A stretch of 64,000 nucleotides of DNA from Agarilytica sp033852165 (GTDB taxonomy: Bacteria; Pseudomonadota; Gammaproteobacteria; Pseudomonadales; Cellvibrionaceae). The position numbers and the translations under genes were made by a program. Shown piece by piece: positions 34,618-45,100 of the stretch. The notes beneath the pieces are model-generated. The model ran no database searches and was not told where the DNA came from. It saw only the letters and a list, made by a program, of their open reading frames with translations. The DNA is taken from positions 1 to 64,000 of the forward strand of contig JAWSUZ010000004.1 of NCBI GenBank assembly GCA_033852165.1, given 5' to 3'. Within the stretch, counting starts at the first letter, position 1. Each line of letters begins with the position of its first letter.

Positions 34618-35347
34618 GCTACGTCGCAACATCACCCTATGGCATAAACGAATAGGCTTAATTAGCGCCATATTTGTTTTCATTCTGAGCGCTACAGGAT
34701 TCCTCCTTAATCACACGTCAGACTTCTCTCTCGATAGTCGCTATATCACTTCTTCTTGGCTGCTTAAGCTTTATTCCGTTGAGAGTCCTGAACTTCGCTC
34801 GTATAAGCTGGGGGATGATTGGGTGAGTCAGGCGGGTGAATCGCTGTTTTTTAATGGTGAATACTTGTCTGATTGTGGTGGGCAGTTGGTTGGTGCAGTT
34901 AGCTTAAAAAATTATTGGGTTGCCGTTTGCAAAGAAAGTAGTGTTCTGTTTTCGTTTGAAAATAGTGTTATTGAAACTGTTGATGATGCGTTCGGATTAC
35001 CTGTGCCCATTGCGAGGGCGGGTTTGTGCGGTACTTATGTCTGTGTAAGGAGCGGCGGGGGCGATATTCGGCTTAATTTTGAGTCGCTGGAATGGGAGGG
35101 CGTGACTGACCAAAAAGTGCTTTGGTCTCGGCCTGGCCAGCTTCCGGGGGATATGGAGGCCGCTGTTGAATTGATGTCGAAGTCCAAGGTGATTAGTGTA
35201 GAGAAGGTTGTTCTAGATCTTCATGCGGGTCGATTCTTTGGTTGGGCTAGTCAATTCCTTGTGGATGTTATGGCGTTGTGTTTTTGTTTGTTTGCTGGTT
35301 CTGGGGTTTATGTTTGGGCTTCAAAGCGTCAAAAAAAGAGTCTTTAG
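34601..35347 (+). CDS. PepSY-type transmembrane protein
   Basis: A 248-residue inner-membrane protein with a helix near the N-terminus (IGLISAIFVFILSATGFLLNH), a periplasmic domain of about 160 residues, and a C-terminal helix (FLVDVMALCFCLFAGSGVYVW). The histidines in LWHKRIGL and DLHAGRFFGW match the conserved pair of PepSY-associated membrane proteins, probable haem ligands. Four cysteines in the periplasmic domain (DCGG, AVCKE, LCGTYVCV) may form disulfides. It overlaps the FMN-binding gene by 17 bp. Likely partner in flavin-linked electron transfer to iron. Confidence 0.75.
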   Translation: MSRKSKLRRNITLWHKRIGLISAIFVFILSATGFLLNHTSDFSLDSRYITSSWLLKLYSVESPELRSYKLGDDWVSQAGESLFFNGEYLSDCGGQLVGAVSLKNYWVAVCKESSVLFSFENSVIETVDDAFGLPVPIARAGLCGTYVCVRSGGGDIRLNFESLEWEGVTDQKVLWSRPGQLPGDMEAAVELMSKSKVISVEKVVLDLHAGRFFGWASQFLVDVMALCFCLFAGSGVYVWASKRQKKSL

Positions 35348-35731
35348 TCTTAATCTATTTGAGTGTGAGTAGCTATTCGTCTATTCCCTTCTCTGTCCAA
35401 AAAATAGCGTTACCTAGGTATGTTTAAAGGTCCGTGGCTTTGTCTGTAATCTTCAACTATCTTCATTTGTCCGCGTTATGATCAGAGTCGTTTAGGTTTT
35501 TCGGCGTACTCTTGATCTTCGTAATACCAAAAGTGTTTGCTTTGCTGCTATAGGGCGGAGTTTTGTTCGGGTTGCTCTAATAGGCAGGGAAGGAGCTTTG
35601 GTAGCTGCTGTCCAAGAAGGTAAAGGGCGAACTGGTCGTTGGGTTATGGGATTCGTATGGATAGAGGGTTTTACGCGCGAATAAAAAGGGCGCCAATAGG
35701 CGCCCTTAACAACTCTTACTTAGTTTGAGTA
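35348..35731. other. Intergenic region between convergent genes
   Basis: About 380 bp with no credible coding frame. The only clear structure is the terminator at 35681-35707. No recognisable terminator directly follows the PepSY gene. Confidence 0.5.
35681..35707 (-). terminator. Intrinsic terminator of TonB-dependent receptor gene
   Basis: AAGGGCGCC-TATT-GGCGCCCTT followed by TTTTAT on the minus strand; a perfect 9-bp GC-rich stem 25 nt beyond the receptor stop. Confidence 0.9.
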
Positions 35732-38098
35732 TTAATACTCATAGCCTAGAGTTAGAGTGATAGTGCGAGGATCGCCGTAGTAGCCGAGGATTGCATCTTC
35801 GCCCGCTGTAGCTGGGAAGTTGTATCCGCCTGTACGATACTCTTCGTCAGCAAGGTTTTTGCCGCTAAGAATAGCTGTCCAGCTCTCTTCTGGAGATTTC
35901 CAAACTACGCTAGCATCGATTAGGTCATAGCTTTCCTGATCGATGATAGATTCAGTAGCTTCAAACATGCGAACATCATCACGGAATGAGTATGCAATAT
36001 TGAATTGCAAGCTGCCAGAGCTGCCAATATCGAGATTGTAAGAAGTTGCGAGTTGGAAGTTCATGTCGGGAGCGTTCTGCATGCCCCATGCTTCATAAAA
36101 AACACCATTCACAGTATTGTCGTTTGCTCGGTTTATGACGGTTAGTACTGGGTCGCCATCTCCGTTAACTGCACCGGTGGGAACTGTTTCGTCAACTGTG
36201 TCGAACTCGGCATCTAGCAGGCCTAGAGCCATGTTGATTGTCCAACTTTCAGTCGCTTGGAATGTAGCTTCAAGTTCAAGACCTTGGATTGTTGCTTCAC
36301 CAGCGTTCACTACTGTCGACGAGAAGAATGATGGAGCGGGAGCCGGTGATTGAACAGTAACTTGCATGTCCGTGTAATCGGTATAGAAGAGTCCCAAGTT
36401 CAAGCGTAAGCGATTATCAAAGAGTTGAGTTTTTAGGCCTGTTTCATAAGTGACTACAGTTTCTGGGTCGAAACCTTCGACTGCATTTGGCTCAACAACT
36501 GCATCGGTACGCATATCAAATCCGCCAGACTTAAAGCCCTCAGAGTAAGATACGTATACTAAAGTCTCATCATTCAACTTGTAATCAAGTTTAATGGTGG
36601 GAGAAAACTCATTCCATGAATCATTCATGTCATTTTTATCAAAGTCTGTACGTGTAGCTACAAGCGTATCGTACTGGGCTAAGCCATGTGTTAAAGCTGA
36701 ACCTTGGCTAGTTGTGCCTGGTATGGAGTTAGCTGTAACAATAAAGAATCGTTGAGCGAGTGCAGATTTTTCATCTCTTGTGTAGCGACCGCCGGCAGTT
36801 AGGGTTAATGAATCTGTGAAACTCCAGTTAACATTAACGTAAGCCCCGGTACTTTCGGTGTCAACTTCGCCGTTAACGCCGTTGCTGAATGCGCTGCCAT
36901 CAAGAATTGCTCCTGAGAAATGACCAAATAGGGCATCAAATGCGCCAGTTGCAGTGCCGTCGTAGTAGAATAGGCCACCAACGATAGCAAGGCTATCCAT
37001 TGTGTAGTTAATCTGTACTTCAGCTGTAGTTTGCTCGTCATTGTAAAATGCAGGAATGTCAAAAGAATCTAGTGGGGTACCGTCGAAGTCGATAAACGTT
37101 TTAGTTGAGCCTGAGCGGTTAGCCAACACAAACTTTGATGAAAGTTCGTCGGTAATATCATATTGAACAGTTAAAGATACGCCTCGAGACAGAACTTCTT
37201 GCTCTTCAGTCATTCCACACTCTGAATCATAAACAGATTCGCGAGGTCCAAAAAATTCACCGTTAGGTCCGGCAACAGTGTTGTCCGCGAAACGCGAACC
37301 ACAACGGCTGTTTGAAGTATCTTCAAGAGCGTCAGCGGCTACGCGAATAAATAAAGAGTCGGTCGGAGAGTATTCAACAGAAGCTCGTGCCGCTTTAACG
37401 TCTTTATTGTAGTTTTCTTCTGTACGGTTGAAAGTTTGGTCAGCAGGGTCGTAGTCTTTATATTGAGTGCCGAAGCCGTCTCTTTTCAAGATGCCAACTG
37501 CAAAGCCAAAATACAGCTCATCTTCGATAAGAGGTATTTGGTTAGCGACTTTAATGTCGTTTTGACCTGCAGTACCAACAGCAACTTTAACGCTACCGCT
37601 GTGCTCGCCAGTCATTTTCTTAGTGATGTACTTAATCGCGCCACCAATGGTGTTTTTACCGTAAAGAGTACCTTGTGGTCCACGAAGGATTTCTAAACGC
37701 TCTAGATCCATAAGATCCATAACCGCGCCTTGAGGGCGAGCGATGTAAACGTCATCCAGATAAACACCGACGCCTGGCTCGAAACCCCAAAGAGGATCTT
37801 GTTGGCCGATACCACGGATGAACGCAGTAAGAGTAGAGTTAGTACCACGGCTAGCGCGCAATTGTGCGTTAGGAGTACTTTTTTCGATATCGATGATAGT
37901 TGATGCGCCAGCAGCTTCTAATTGAGCTGGAGAGAACGCAGTAATAGCAATAGGAACTTCTTGTAGGTTTTGCTCACGCTTCTGAGCAGTAACAATAACT
38001 TCTTCTAGCTGAGGAGCTGCGAAAGTTGGTACCGAGATCGGTAACGCAATCGCCACTGCAACCGCAAGCGGATTTAAAAGTAATTTAGTTTTTTTCAT
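35732..38098 (-). CDS. TonB-dependent outer-membrane receptor
   Basis: A 788-residue receptor. After a signal peptide (about 28 residues, VPTFA) comes a TonB-box-like EEVIVTAQKREQNLQEVPIAI and the plug domain with RGIGQQDPLWGFEPGVGVYLDDVYIARPQGAVMDLMDLERLEILRGPQGTLYGKNTIGG. The barrel ends in YGDPRTITLTLGYEY. It belongs to the large family importing polymer fragments, iron chelates or unknown ligands. Divergent across 308 bp lies a GntP-type permease gene, and the 3HB-oligomer hydrolase follows that, so oligomers of 3-hydroxybutyrate are a possible ligand. The ATG at 38098 has AGGTG upstream; a GTG 9 nt earlier is rejected. Confidence 0.92.
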   Translation of the reverse strand: MKKTKLLLNPLAVAVAIALPISVPTFAAPQLEEVIVTAQKREQNLQEVPIAITAFSPAQLEAAGASTIIDIEKSTPNAQLRASRGTNSTLTAFIRGIGQQDPLWGFEPGVGVYLDDVYIARPQGAVMDLMDLERLEILRGPQGTLYGKNTIGGAIKYITKKMTGEHSGSVKVAVGTAGQNDIKVANQIPLIEDELYFGFAVGILKRDGFGTQYKDYDPADQTFNRTEENYNKDVKAARASVEYSPTDSLFIRVAADALEDTSNSRCGSRFADNTVAGPNGEFFGPRESVYDSECGMTEEQEVLSRGVSLTVQYDITDELSSKFVLANRSGSTKTFIDFDGTPLDSFDIPAFYNDEQTTAEVQINYTMDSLAIVGGLFYYDGTATGAFDALFGHFSGAILDGSAFSNGVNGEVDTESTGAYVNVNWSFTDSLTLTAGGRYTRDEKSALAQRFFIVTANSIPGTTSQGSALTHGLAQYDTLVATRTDFDKNDMNDSWNEFSPTIKLDYKLNDETLVYVSYSEGFKSGGFDMRTDAVVEPNAVEGFDPETVVTYETGLKTQLFDNRLRLNLGLFYTDYTDMQVTVQSPAPAPSFFSSTVVNAGEATIQGLELEATFQATESWTINMALGLLDAEFDTVDETVPTGAVNGDGDPVLTVINRANDNTVNGVFYEAWGMQNAPDMNFQLATSYNLDIGSSGSLQFNIAYSFRDDVRMFEATESIIDQESYDLIDASVVWKSPEESWTAILSGKNLADEEYRTGGYNFPATAGEDAILGYYGDPRTITLTLGYEY

Positions 38099-38406
38099 GA
38101 TGCACACCTGTGTGGTTATCTATTAGTTGATGTTTTATTTTTTTGATGATGTGTTTATCCGGAGCATTCTAATGCTATTCCACTTCTTGCAGCAAGCTTA
38201 AATATCGTGTCTTTTTTAATTTACTGTTTACTAATAAATGATGCTCACGACGCACCTGCAGCAAATCTGATCATTAATTAACCTTATTTTTAATTTTCTA
38301 CTGTTTTCTAAAATTCACTTCACTCAAGGTTGTAGCGGAACTACACTCATCACTCGTTAACACTATCTTTAACAATAAAAGTAAATAGATTTTTAAAAGG
38401 CCAATT
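38099..38406. other. Divergent promoter region, receptor and permease
   Basis: About 308 bp of AT-rich DNA between the two divergent genes, presumably carrying both promoters and shared regulatory sites. I could not pick out a strong palindrome or well-spaced promoter boxes. The last 20 bp include AAAAGG, the permease ribosome site. Confidence 0.4.
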
Positions 38407-39717
38407 ATGATTAGTGTGTTGGGATTAATAACGGCGCTTGTGTTGCTCGTAATTTTAACGATCCGCGGAATGAATTTGATGATTGCGGCGCCATTCTGTG
38501 CGATTCTTGTTGCATTGACCGGGGGTTTGCCAATTATTCCTGATGTTACGCAGACTCAAAGCTTTATTACTGTGTATATGGATGGCTTTGCTGGGTTCCT
38601 TGGCGCATGGTTCTTTATGTTCTTGCTGGGTTCTTTGTTCGGTAAGTTTATGGAAGAATCGGGCGCTGCCGATAAAATCGCGTTAACAATTGTTGATTGC
38701 CTGGGAATGAAAAACGCCGTTGCGGCAATTATTATTTCTTGCGCGATTATGACTTATGGCGGTGTTAGCTTATTTGTTGTGGCGTTTTCCGTTTACCCAA
38801 TGGCTGTCAGCTTATTTAAAAAGGCGGACTTACCACGCCGGTTTATTCCTGCTGCGATGGCTTTTGGTTCTGTAACTTTTACGATGACTTCAGCGGGATC
38901 GCCAGAAATTCAAAACTGGATTCCGATTAAGTATCTGGGTACTACCCCGTATGCGGCATGGGAAGTTAGCTTGTTTGTCGCGATCTGTATGGCGTCTTTT
39001 GGCTTTTGGTGGCTAAGTCGTATGGTTAAAAGTGCTCTTGCTAAGGGGGAGACGTTTTCTGCGAGAAAGGATGACCCAGAGCCAAAGGACTTGGATTCCC
39101 TTCCTCCTTTTTGGGCTTCTATTGTTCCGATCATCACGGTATTGATTATCACGTTTATCTTTCATGAGGAATACGCGCAATATTCGCTGGTTATGTCTTT
39201 GGCCTCCGGCTGCCTGGCGGCTTGGTTTGTGACCCATCGCAGTATGGAGGGCTTGGATCGGGTTGTGGCACAGGGCACAACTGGAGCCGTTATTGCGATT
39301 GCGAATACTTCGGCGGTTGTTGGTTTTGGGTCGGTAGCGAAAGTCTCACCGGCATTTGATATAGCGGTTGATGCTATTACTAGCTTGCCGGGCAACGAGC
39401 TGATTGGTGCGGCGATTGCGGTAACGTCTATTGCTGCTATGACGGGGTCAGCATCCGGTGGTCAGAGTATTGCGTTACCGGTATTGGCGCCACACTATTT
39501 AGACGCCGGTGTTGATCCGGAGGCATTGCACCGAGTTGTGGCGATATCGTCCGGGGCTTTGGATAGTTTGCCTCATAACGGCTATGTGGTGACTACAATT
39601 CGAGCAATTTGTCATGAGACACACAAGGCTGCATATGGCCCCATGGCCGCATTGACGGTGGTTATTCCTATGATGGGAACCATTTTAGCTCTTGCCTGCT
39701 TCATTCTATTTGACTAA
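38407..39717 (+). CDS. GntP-family permease
   Basis: A 436-residue inner-membrane transporter with about 12 helices. Motifs such as GFLGAWFFMFLLGSLFGKFMEESGAADKIA, AIMTYGGVSLFVVAFSVYPMA, GSASGGQSIALPVLAPHYLDAGVD and SSGALDSLPHNGYVVTTIRAICHETHKAAYGP are typical of the gluconate:H+ symporter family (GntP) and its relatives used for hydroxy acids. Position before a 3HB-oligomer hydrolase and within the PHB cluster makes 3-hydroxybutyrate the most likely substrate, which is inference. AAAAGG precedes the ATG. Confidence 0.88.
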   Translation: MISVLGLITALVLLVILTIRGMNLMIAAPFCAILVALTGGLPIIPDVTQTQSFITVYMDGFAGFLGAWFFMFLLGSLFGKFMEESGAADKIALTIVDCLGMKNAVAAIIISCAIMTYGGVSLFVVAFSVYPMAVSLFKKADLPRRFIPAAMAFGSVTFTMTSAGSPEIQNWIPIKYLGTTPYAAWEVSLFVAICMASFGFWWLSRMVKSALAKGETFSARKDDPEPKDLDSLPPFWASIVPIITVLIITFIFHEEYAQYSLVMSLASGCLAAWFVTHRSMEGLDRVVAQGTTGAVIAIANTSAVVGFGSVAKVSPAFDIAVDAITSLPGNELIGAAIAVTSIAAMTGSASGGQSIALPVLAPHYLDAGVDPEALHRVVAISSGALDSLPHNGYVVTTIRAICHETHKAAYGPMAALTVVIPMMGTILALACFILFD

Positions 39718-39744
39718 TTAGTTCCGTCACTAAGTGGACGGCCA

Positions 39745-39870
39745 ATGCGAGCGCATTGAAAGCGCTATCTATGCACCGCTGGATATTGTTGCTTGGAATG
39801 ACTAACGTGGTCATAACTGGCGGTGCAAATCCATTATGTTCAATCAGCTCTTGCTATACCCTTGTGGTAT
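39745..39870. repeat. Dispersed hairpin repeat, copy C (diverged)
   Basis: A diverged member of the family at 1-200 and 23574-23785. The loop TTGTTGCTTGGAATGACTAAC is nearly the same as in the others, but the stem is different: TGCACCGCTGGATAT at 39772-39786 pairs with the segment ending at 39826 (GGCGGTGCA), with complementary changes in both arms. A further inverted pair (ATTGAA/TTCAAT) flanks it. The outer terminal repeats are not recognisable. The rest of 39718-40054 has only a terminator. Confidence 0.65.
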
Positions 39871-39930
39871 CGGCGGGTACCAGCTAACTGTACATGAGAG
39901 TTTTGTTCGGTTAAGGTTTTCGGTAACTAC

Positions 39931-39970
39931 GAAGCCGGTATTCAATTGCTTTGAATGCTGGCTTTTTTTT
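39931..39970 (+). terminator. Intrinsic terminator between permease and hydrolase genes
   Basis: AGCCGGTATTCAA, a 5-nt loop and TTGAATGCTGGCT form a stem followed by T8. It separates the permease transcript from the hydrolase-kinase unit. Confidence 0.85.
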
Positions 39971-40054
39971 GTGCGCTAGAATTAAAGAAATACCGTTCCA
40001 TGCGAGCAGGGCTTTAATTTTTCGTAGAGAGCTGTAATACGGAGTAACTAGTTT

Positions 40055-42103
40055 ATGGTGCTAAATAGTAAGGGCTATAGGCTGTCGTTATTCGTCCTGT
40101 TTTCCGCGGTGATTTTTACGTCATGTGCTGTCTCACCTGTGAAGTCTAGCAACGGGCAAGCTCAACACCGTACGGCCTTTATGTTGGGGGGCGTCTCAAA
40201 GCTCTACTATGATGGAGAGTTTAATGACCTAGCCTATGGTGGCTTGGGTCTTGATGCTATTCGTAATGGTGAGGCGCCTGTTGTTTCCGACCCGCTACGT
40301 CCTTCGATCTCTGATTTACGCCGTTTGGCGATCTATCACAATATTCGTTCATTGTCTGCGATGTCGGATAATGCCGGTTATGGCTCTCTTTACGCCAATT
40401 TTGATCTAGCTGCTAGCCCGGTTAGCGGTTACGAATTTATTGCTCCTTTACTCTTTGATGATGGCCAAGTTGCCTCTGTTTTCATGCTTCAGGTACCCGA
40501 TAATTTTGATTGGGACCATCCTTGCCTTATTTCGGCGGCGTCCTCCGCATCACGAGGAATATACGGAGCTATAGGGGTTGTAGGGCTTTGGGGCTTGGAT
40601 AAAGGCTGTGCGGTGGTGCATTCTGACAAGGGCACTGGTACAGGGTTTTACTGGTTAAGTGATGATCAAACAGTTGATGTAAGTGGGCAGATTAATAAGC
40701 CCAATGAAAATTCTCATTTTATTGTCGATAATGTCAAACAGTTTGCTCAGGCTTACCCAAACAGGGTCGCAACAAAGCATGCGCATAGCCAAAGAAATGT
40801 GGGGCGACACTGGGGAGGGGCAGTTCTATCGTCAATAGAGTACGCATTCGAGTTGCTCAATTCTGAATTTGGCGGACAGAAAAGGTTAACGCCGGAAAAT
40901 ACATTGGTGATTGGGGCGGGGATCTCGAACGGAGGAGGGGCTGTAGTTGTTGCTGCCGAACAGGATAAATCGCAATTTTTCGACGGGATAGTTTTGGCCG
41001 CGCCGAATATTCCGGTACCGGCTGGATATGAGTATCAATATAAAAGTGGCGAAGCAAGGAGTAGACGAGCTGCTCAGGAGACTCGTTCCCACAGGGTGAC
41101 CGTACTTGTCGAAGTGGGTTTTAATCTGGCGCTTTACTTGCCTTGCGCTGCTTTGTTTAGTGGAGAGCCCACCCATCCTGAGGGTCTGAACGCTCATTGG
41201 CAGGCATTACTTGAAACGAGATGCAATAAACTCAAAGCTGCCGGTTTATTGTCTGGAAAGTCCTTTCGGGAGCAGAGCTTTGAATCTCTCCAGGTTTTAA
41301 TACGTAGGGGGTATCCTGAAAGCGCAAATACCATGGCAACAACATTTGCACGCAATTTGTTATGGAATTCTTTAATGCTGAGCTACACCAGTGATTTGGG
41401 AGGGTATGGGGTTGGCGATCATTTATGTGATTACAGCTATGCCTATGCAAACTCCGAGGGGGAGCCTATCGTCACTCCTGATGAGGTAAAGGCGCTAGTT
41501 TTTGGTCGAACCCGGGGCAGCTTGCCAGCGTTGGGTATTCAGATTATGAACGACGCCAGTGCAGATGGCCCACGTGATCTTATGCATTCAGTTGATGCGG
41601 ATGGTGTATTGGATTTGGGCTTTGATAATGTCATGTGCATGGAAAAACATTTGTTCTCTAAGCGTGTGCAAGACGGGTTAACGGCCATTCAAGCCTCAGG
41701 TAATTTGCAGGGGCTTCCCGCAATTATTGTGCATGGCGAAGCCGACAATATCATTCAGGTTAGAAATACGTCGCGAGCCTATGCCGTATTAAACTCTGAA
41801 GTGGAAGATAATTCTTCTTTGGTTTATTACGAGGTTAAAAATGCGCAGCATATTGACCGGCTGATTGATTACCCTCCATATAAAACGCAATACATCCCCT
41901 TGCAGTTCTATTTCGAAGAAGCGCTCGACTCTATGTATGAACACCTAACCGAAGGTACAGCTATTCCCGCGAGCCGTGAAATTTTAACGGTTCCGGCTAC
42001 CGAGAAGGAAGAAAAGTTGACACGTAAAAATTTACCCTCTATTACTTCTGGTAATACGAACCCTATCGAAATTAAAAGTGGAGTTTTGGTTTTTGCCAAT
42101 TAA
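40055..42103 (+). CDS. 3-hydroxybutyrate-oligomer hydrolase, lipoprotein
   Basis: A 682-residue enzyme of the 3HB-oligomer hydrolase family (3HBOH), which cleaves short PHB fragments to 3-hydroxybutyrate. The nucleophile motif is GISNGG in NTLVIGAGISNGGGAVVVAAEQD; VVHSDKGTGTGFYWL and LPAIIVHGEADNIIQVRNTSRAY are further family blocks, with Asp and the later His (NAQHIDRL) completing the triad. The N-terminus has a hydrophobic segment ending in a plausible lipobox (FTSC, Cys near 25), so it is probably anchored in a membrane and periplasmic. The ATG is served by GGAG with slightly long spacing. The sensor kinase gene follows 3 nt after the stop. Confidence 0.9.
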   Translation: MVLNSKGYRLSLFVLFSAVIFTSCAVSPVKSSNGQAQHRTAFMLGGVSKLYYDGEFNDLAYGGLGLDAIRNGEAPVVSDPLRPSISDLRRLAIYHNIRSLSAMSDNAGYGSLYANFDLAASPVSGYEFIAPLLFDDGQVASVFMLQVPDNFDWDHPCLISAASSASRGIYGAIGVVGLWGLDKGCAVVHSDKGTGTGFYWLSDDQTVDVSGQINKPNENSHFIVDNVKQFAQAYPNRVATKHAHSQRNVGRHWGGAVLSSIEYAFELLNSEFGGQKRLTPENTLVIGAGISNGGGAVVVAAEQDKSQFFDGIVLAAPNIPVPAGYEYQYKSGEARSRRAAQETRSHRVTVLVEVGFNLALYLPCAALFSGEPTHPEGLNAHWQALLETRCNKLKAAGLLSGKSFREQSFESLQVLIRRGYPESANTMATTFARNLLWNSLMLSYTSDLGGYGVGDHLCDYSYAYANSEGEPIVTPDEVKALVFGRTRGSLPALGIQIMNDASADGPRDLMHSVDADGVLDLGFDNVMCMEKHLFSKRVQDGLTAIQASGNLQGLPAIIVHGEADNIIQVRNTSRAYAVLNSEVEDNSSLVYYEVKNAQHIDRLIDYPPYKTQYIPLQFYFEEALDSMYEHLTEGTAIPASREILTVPATEKEEKLTRKNLPSITSGNTNPIEIKSGVLVFAN

Positions 42104-42106
42104 CGT

Positions 42107-45100
42107 ATGCTAAGCCAAGGTTATATTGCTCTCTGGTCGATTGGGTATCTGTGTATACTTTTTGTAATTGCGTTTTGGGGGGATAGTCTTCGGGAGCAGG
42201 CGATTCGCCGGTATAAGCCTATAATTATTGGTTTGGCGGTTACCGTTTATTGCAGTGCATGGAGCTTTCATGGTGTAGCTGCTCAGGCTGTTAGTAAAGG
42301 GTGGTATTTTCCTCCTACCTTTCTGGGGGCCATTCTATTGCTAGTCTTTTTCTGTCCCTTAATAAAAAAACTAATCGCGGAGAGTAAGCGAGCGAATATC
42401 ACGTCCATTGCAGATTACCTGTCAGTGAGCTACGGAGGTTCCCGTACTCTCGGTGTTTTAATTACACTGGTTTCTATAGTGGTTTTGGTTCCTTATCTTG
42501 CTTTGCAATTGAAAGCGATTACTCAGAATTATCATTTGCTGGCAAGAGCTGAATTACCGTTTGATCAAGCTTTCACAGAAACCACCCACATGGGTACGGC
42601 TTTTGTTGTTGCTCTCTTGTTGGGGGCTTTTGCCATGATTTTTGGCTCTCGCAACCAAGACGTTAGGGAGCATCATAATGGTTTAATGTTGGCTATTGCA
42701 TTTGAATCGATAGTTAAGCTGGTGGCTTTTGTTGTATTGGCCTTGTTTGTATCGATGGTTATGTATGACGGCCTGGAAGATATTTTTTTCCAGGTGGCGC
42801 AAAATGATGTTTTGATGAAAGAACTCGTTGAGAGGCGTGAAGGTGATGGCGGTTACCTCACCGCCATGATATTGGGTTGTATTGCTATGGTGTGCTTGCC
42901 CAGACAGTTTCATGTGCTGGTTGTCGAGAGTGAAAATCCAAGTGATATTAATACCGTCCGCTGGCTTTTCCCTGTGTACCTGCTCGTTTTTGGTATGTGT
43001 GTTTTACCTGTAGCGTATGCGGGCATGCTGCTTTTTCATGACTTGGGAATTAGTTCTGACCAATATGTTTTAGGGATTCCACTAATTGCTGGCCGAGTTG
43101 ACTTGGCTCTTCTAACCTATTTGGGTGGTTTTTCAGCGGCCAGTAGCATGGTGATTTTAGCTTGCGTTGCGATGTCGACAATGGCGTCTAATGAGCTGGT
43201 TATCCCTTTTTTATCTCGCTTCAATTTAATTGATTTACAGAATAAAAATAGAGCGCATCGCACAATTAGAACGGTTCGTCGTTACGTTATTTTCACCTTG
43301 CTTTTGTTAGCGTATGGGTATTATCGATTACTTGGTAATCAGGCAAGTTTAGGTGCTATTGGCTTTTTGTCATTTTCTTTGGCCGCTCAATTTTTCCCAT
43401 GTTTGTTTTTCAGCTTGATATTAAAGTCAGATCGAAGGAGTGAATTGGCCGTTTCTGCAATTGTTGGTATTGCCGTGGGGTTAGGGGTTTGGTGTTACAC
43501 CTTATTTCTTCCCGCGTTAGTGGATGCTGGGTTTCTTTCTCAGCAGTTTTTAGATGAAGGACCGTTTGGGGTTTCATGGTTGAGACCAACGGCGTTATTT
43601 GGCTTTGAGATTTTTAGTGATTTATCACATGGTGTGTTCTGGAGTTTATGGGCGAATGTAGTCAGTTTTATTTGCTTGTCGAAAAGTCCCTTAGCCTACT
43701 TTCGGGATGCGACGTTTAGCGAGGGGCGTGCAGCCACAATGCTTGAGTTAAAGTTATTATTGACGCGCTTTTTAGGCGTTGACCAGACTGAGTTAGCGTT
43801 GAAGGAATACCCTAAGTTGGCGGCTGCGCGCGGCTACGCAGATAGCGGCGATGTCAGCGTGGTCGAAAATATTCTTTCCGCTGTGGTGGGTTCAATATCA
43901 GCGCGAAATATTATTGAAACATCTTTTACGGGTGAAGCTGAAAATGAAAAGTTGCTGGATAAGGCCGCGCAAATATTTCAGTTTGGACGAGAATTGCTGC
44001 AGGAAAGTATCGATAATATTAGTCAGGGCATTAGCGTTGTTGATTCACAGTTAAAAATGGTTGCGTGGAATCGTGGTTATTTAGATATCTTTGAGTACCC
44101 GAAAGGCATGATGCACGTGGGCTGTAATGTGGCGGACTTACTTCGTTATAACGCAATATTAAATGGCCTGGAAGGGGGAGAGGTTCAGCACTTTATTGAT
44201 AAACGCTTGAAGTTAATGGCTTCAGGCAGTGCCTATATTCATATCTACACACATTACACTGGACGGGTATTGGAAATCCAAGGGGCTCCTATGGGAGAGG
44301 GAGGTTTTGTAACAACCTTTACCGATATTAGTAACTATCAAGAAACGGTTAGCACGTTAGAGGAAACGAGGGCAACCCTAGAGTCTCGCGTGAAGGAACG
44401 GACAGAAGAACTGCAGTTAGCAAATCGAAAATTACGTGATGCAAACCATAAAAAAACACATTTTTTGGCTGCTGCTGGGCACGATTTGATTCAACCTCTA
44501 AATGCCGCAAAGTTGTTTGCCACAGCACTGACCCATAAAGTAAAGGACCCTGAAACCACAAAGCTTCTTCACAATTTAGATCACTCTCTTCATTCTGCAG
44601 ATGCGATTATTAGTGAGCTCCTAGCGATTGCGAAACTGGATTCCGGGGAAATGCAGGTCAACGCGAAAACATTTTGTATTGGGGATCTACTGCGTTCGCT
44701 GCATAAGGAATTTTCTATCATTGCGCAAAAGAAGAATATTGAACTGCGTTTTTGCTATAGCTCTTTGGCAGTGACAACGGATGAGCAGTTATTGAAACGA
44801 ATTTTGCAAAACCTTTTATCAAATGCTATTCGCTATACCAATACAGGTAAAGTGATCATTGGTTGTCGGCGGTCGAAAACCACCAGTTGCATTGAGGTGT
44901 GGGACCAAGGAAAAGGCATTCCCGAAAAAGAGGAAGAGAATATATTCAAAGAGTTTCATCGAATAGATAAAAACGAGCAAGACGGTGGCTTAGGTCTGGG
45001 CTTAGCAACTGTGCAGCGTTTGTGTCAGTTACTCGAAGTGAAAATCAAAGTGGAGTCTAAGGTTGGCCAGGGCAGTGTGTTTCGTATCGTGCTGCCGCGC

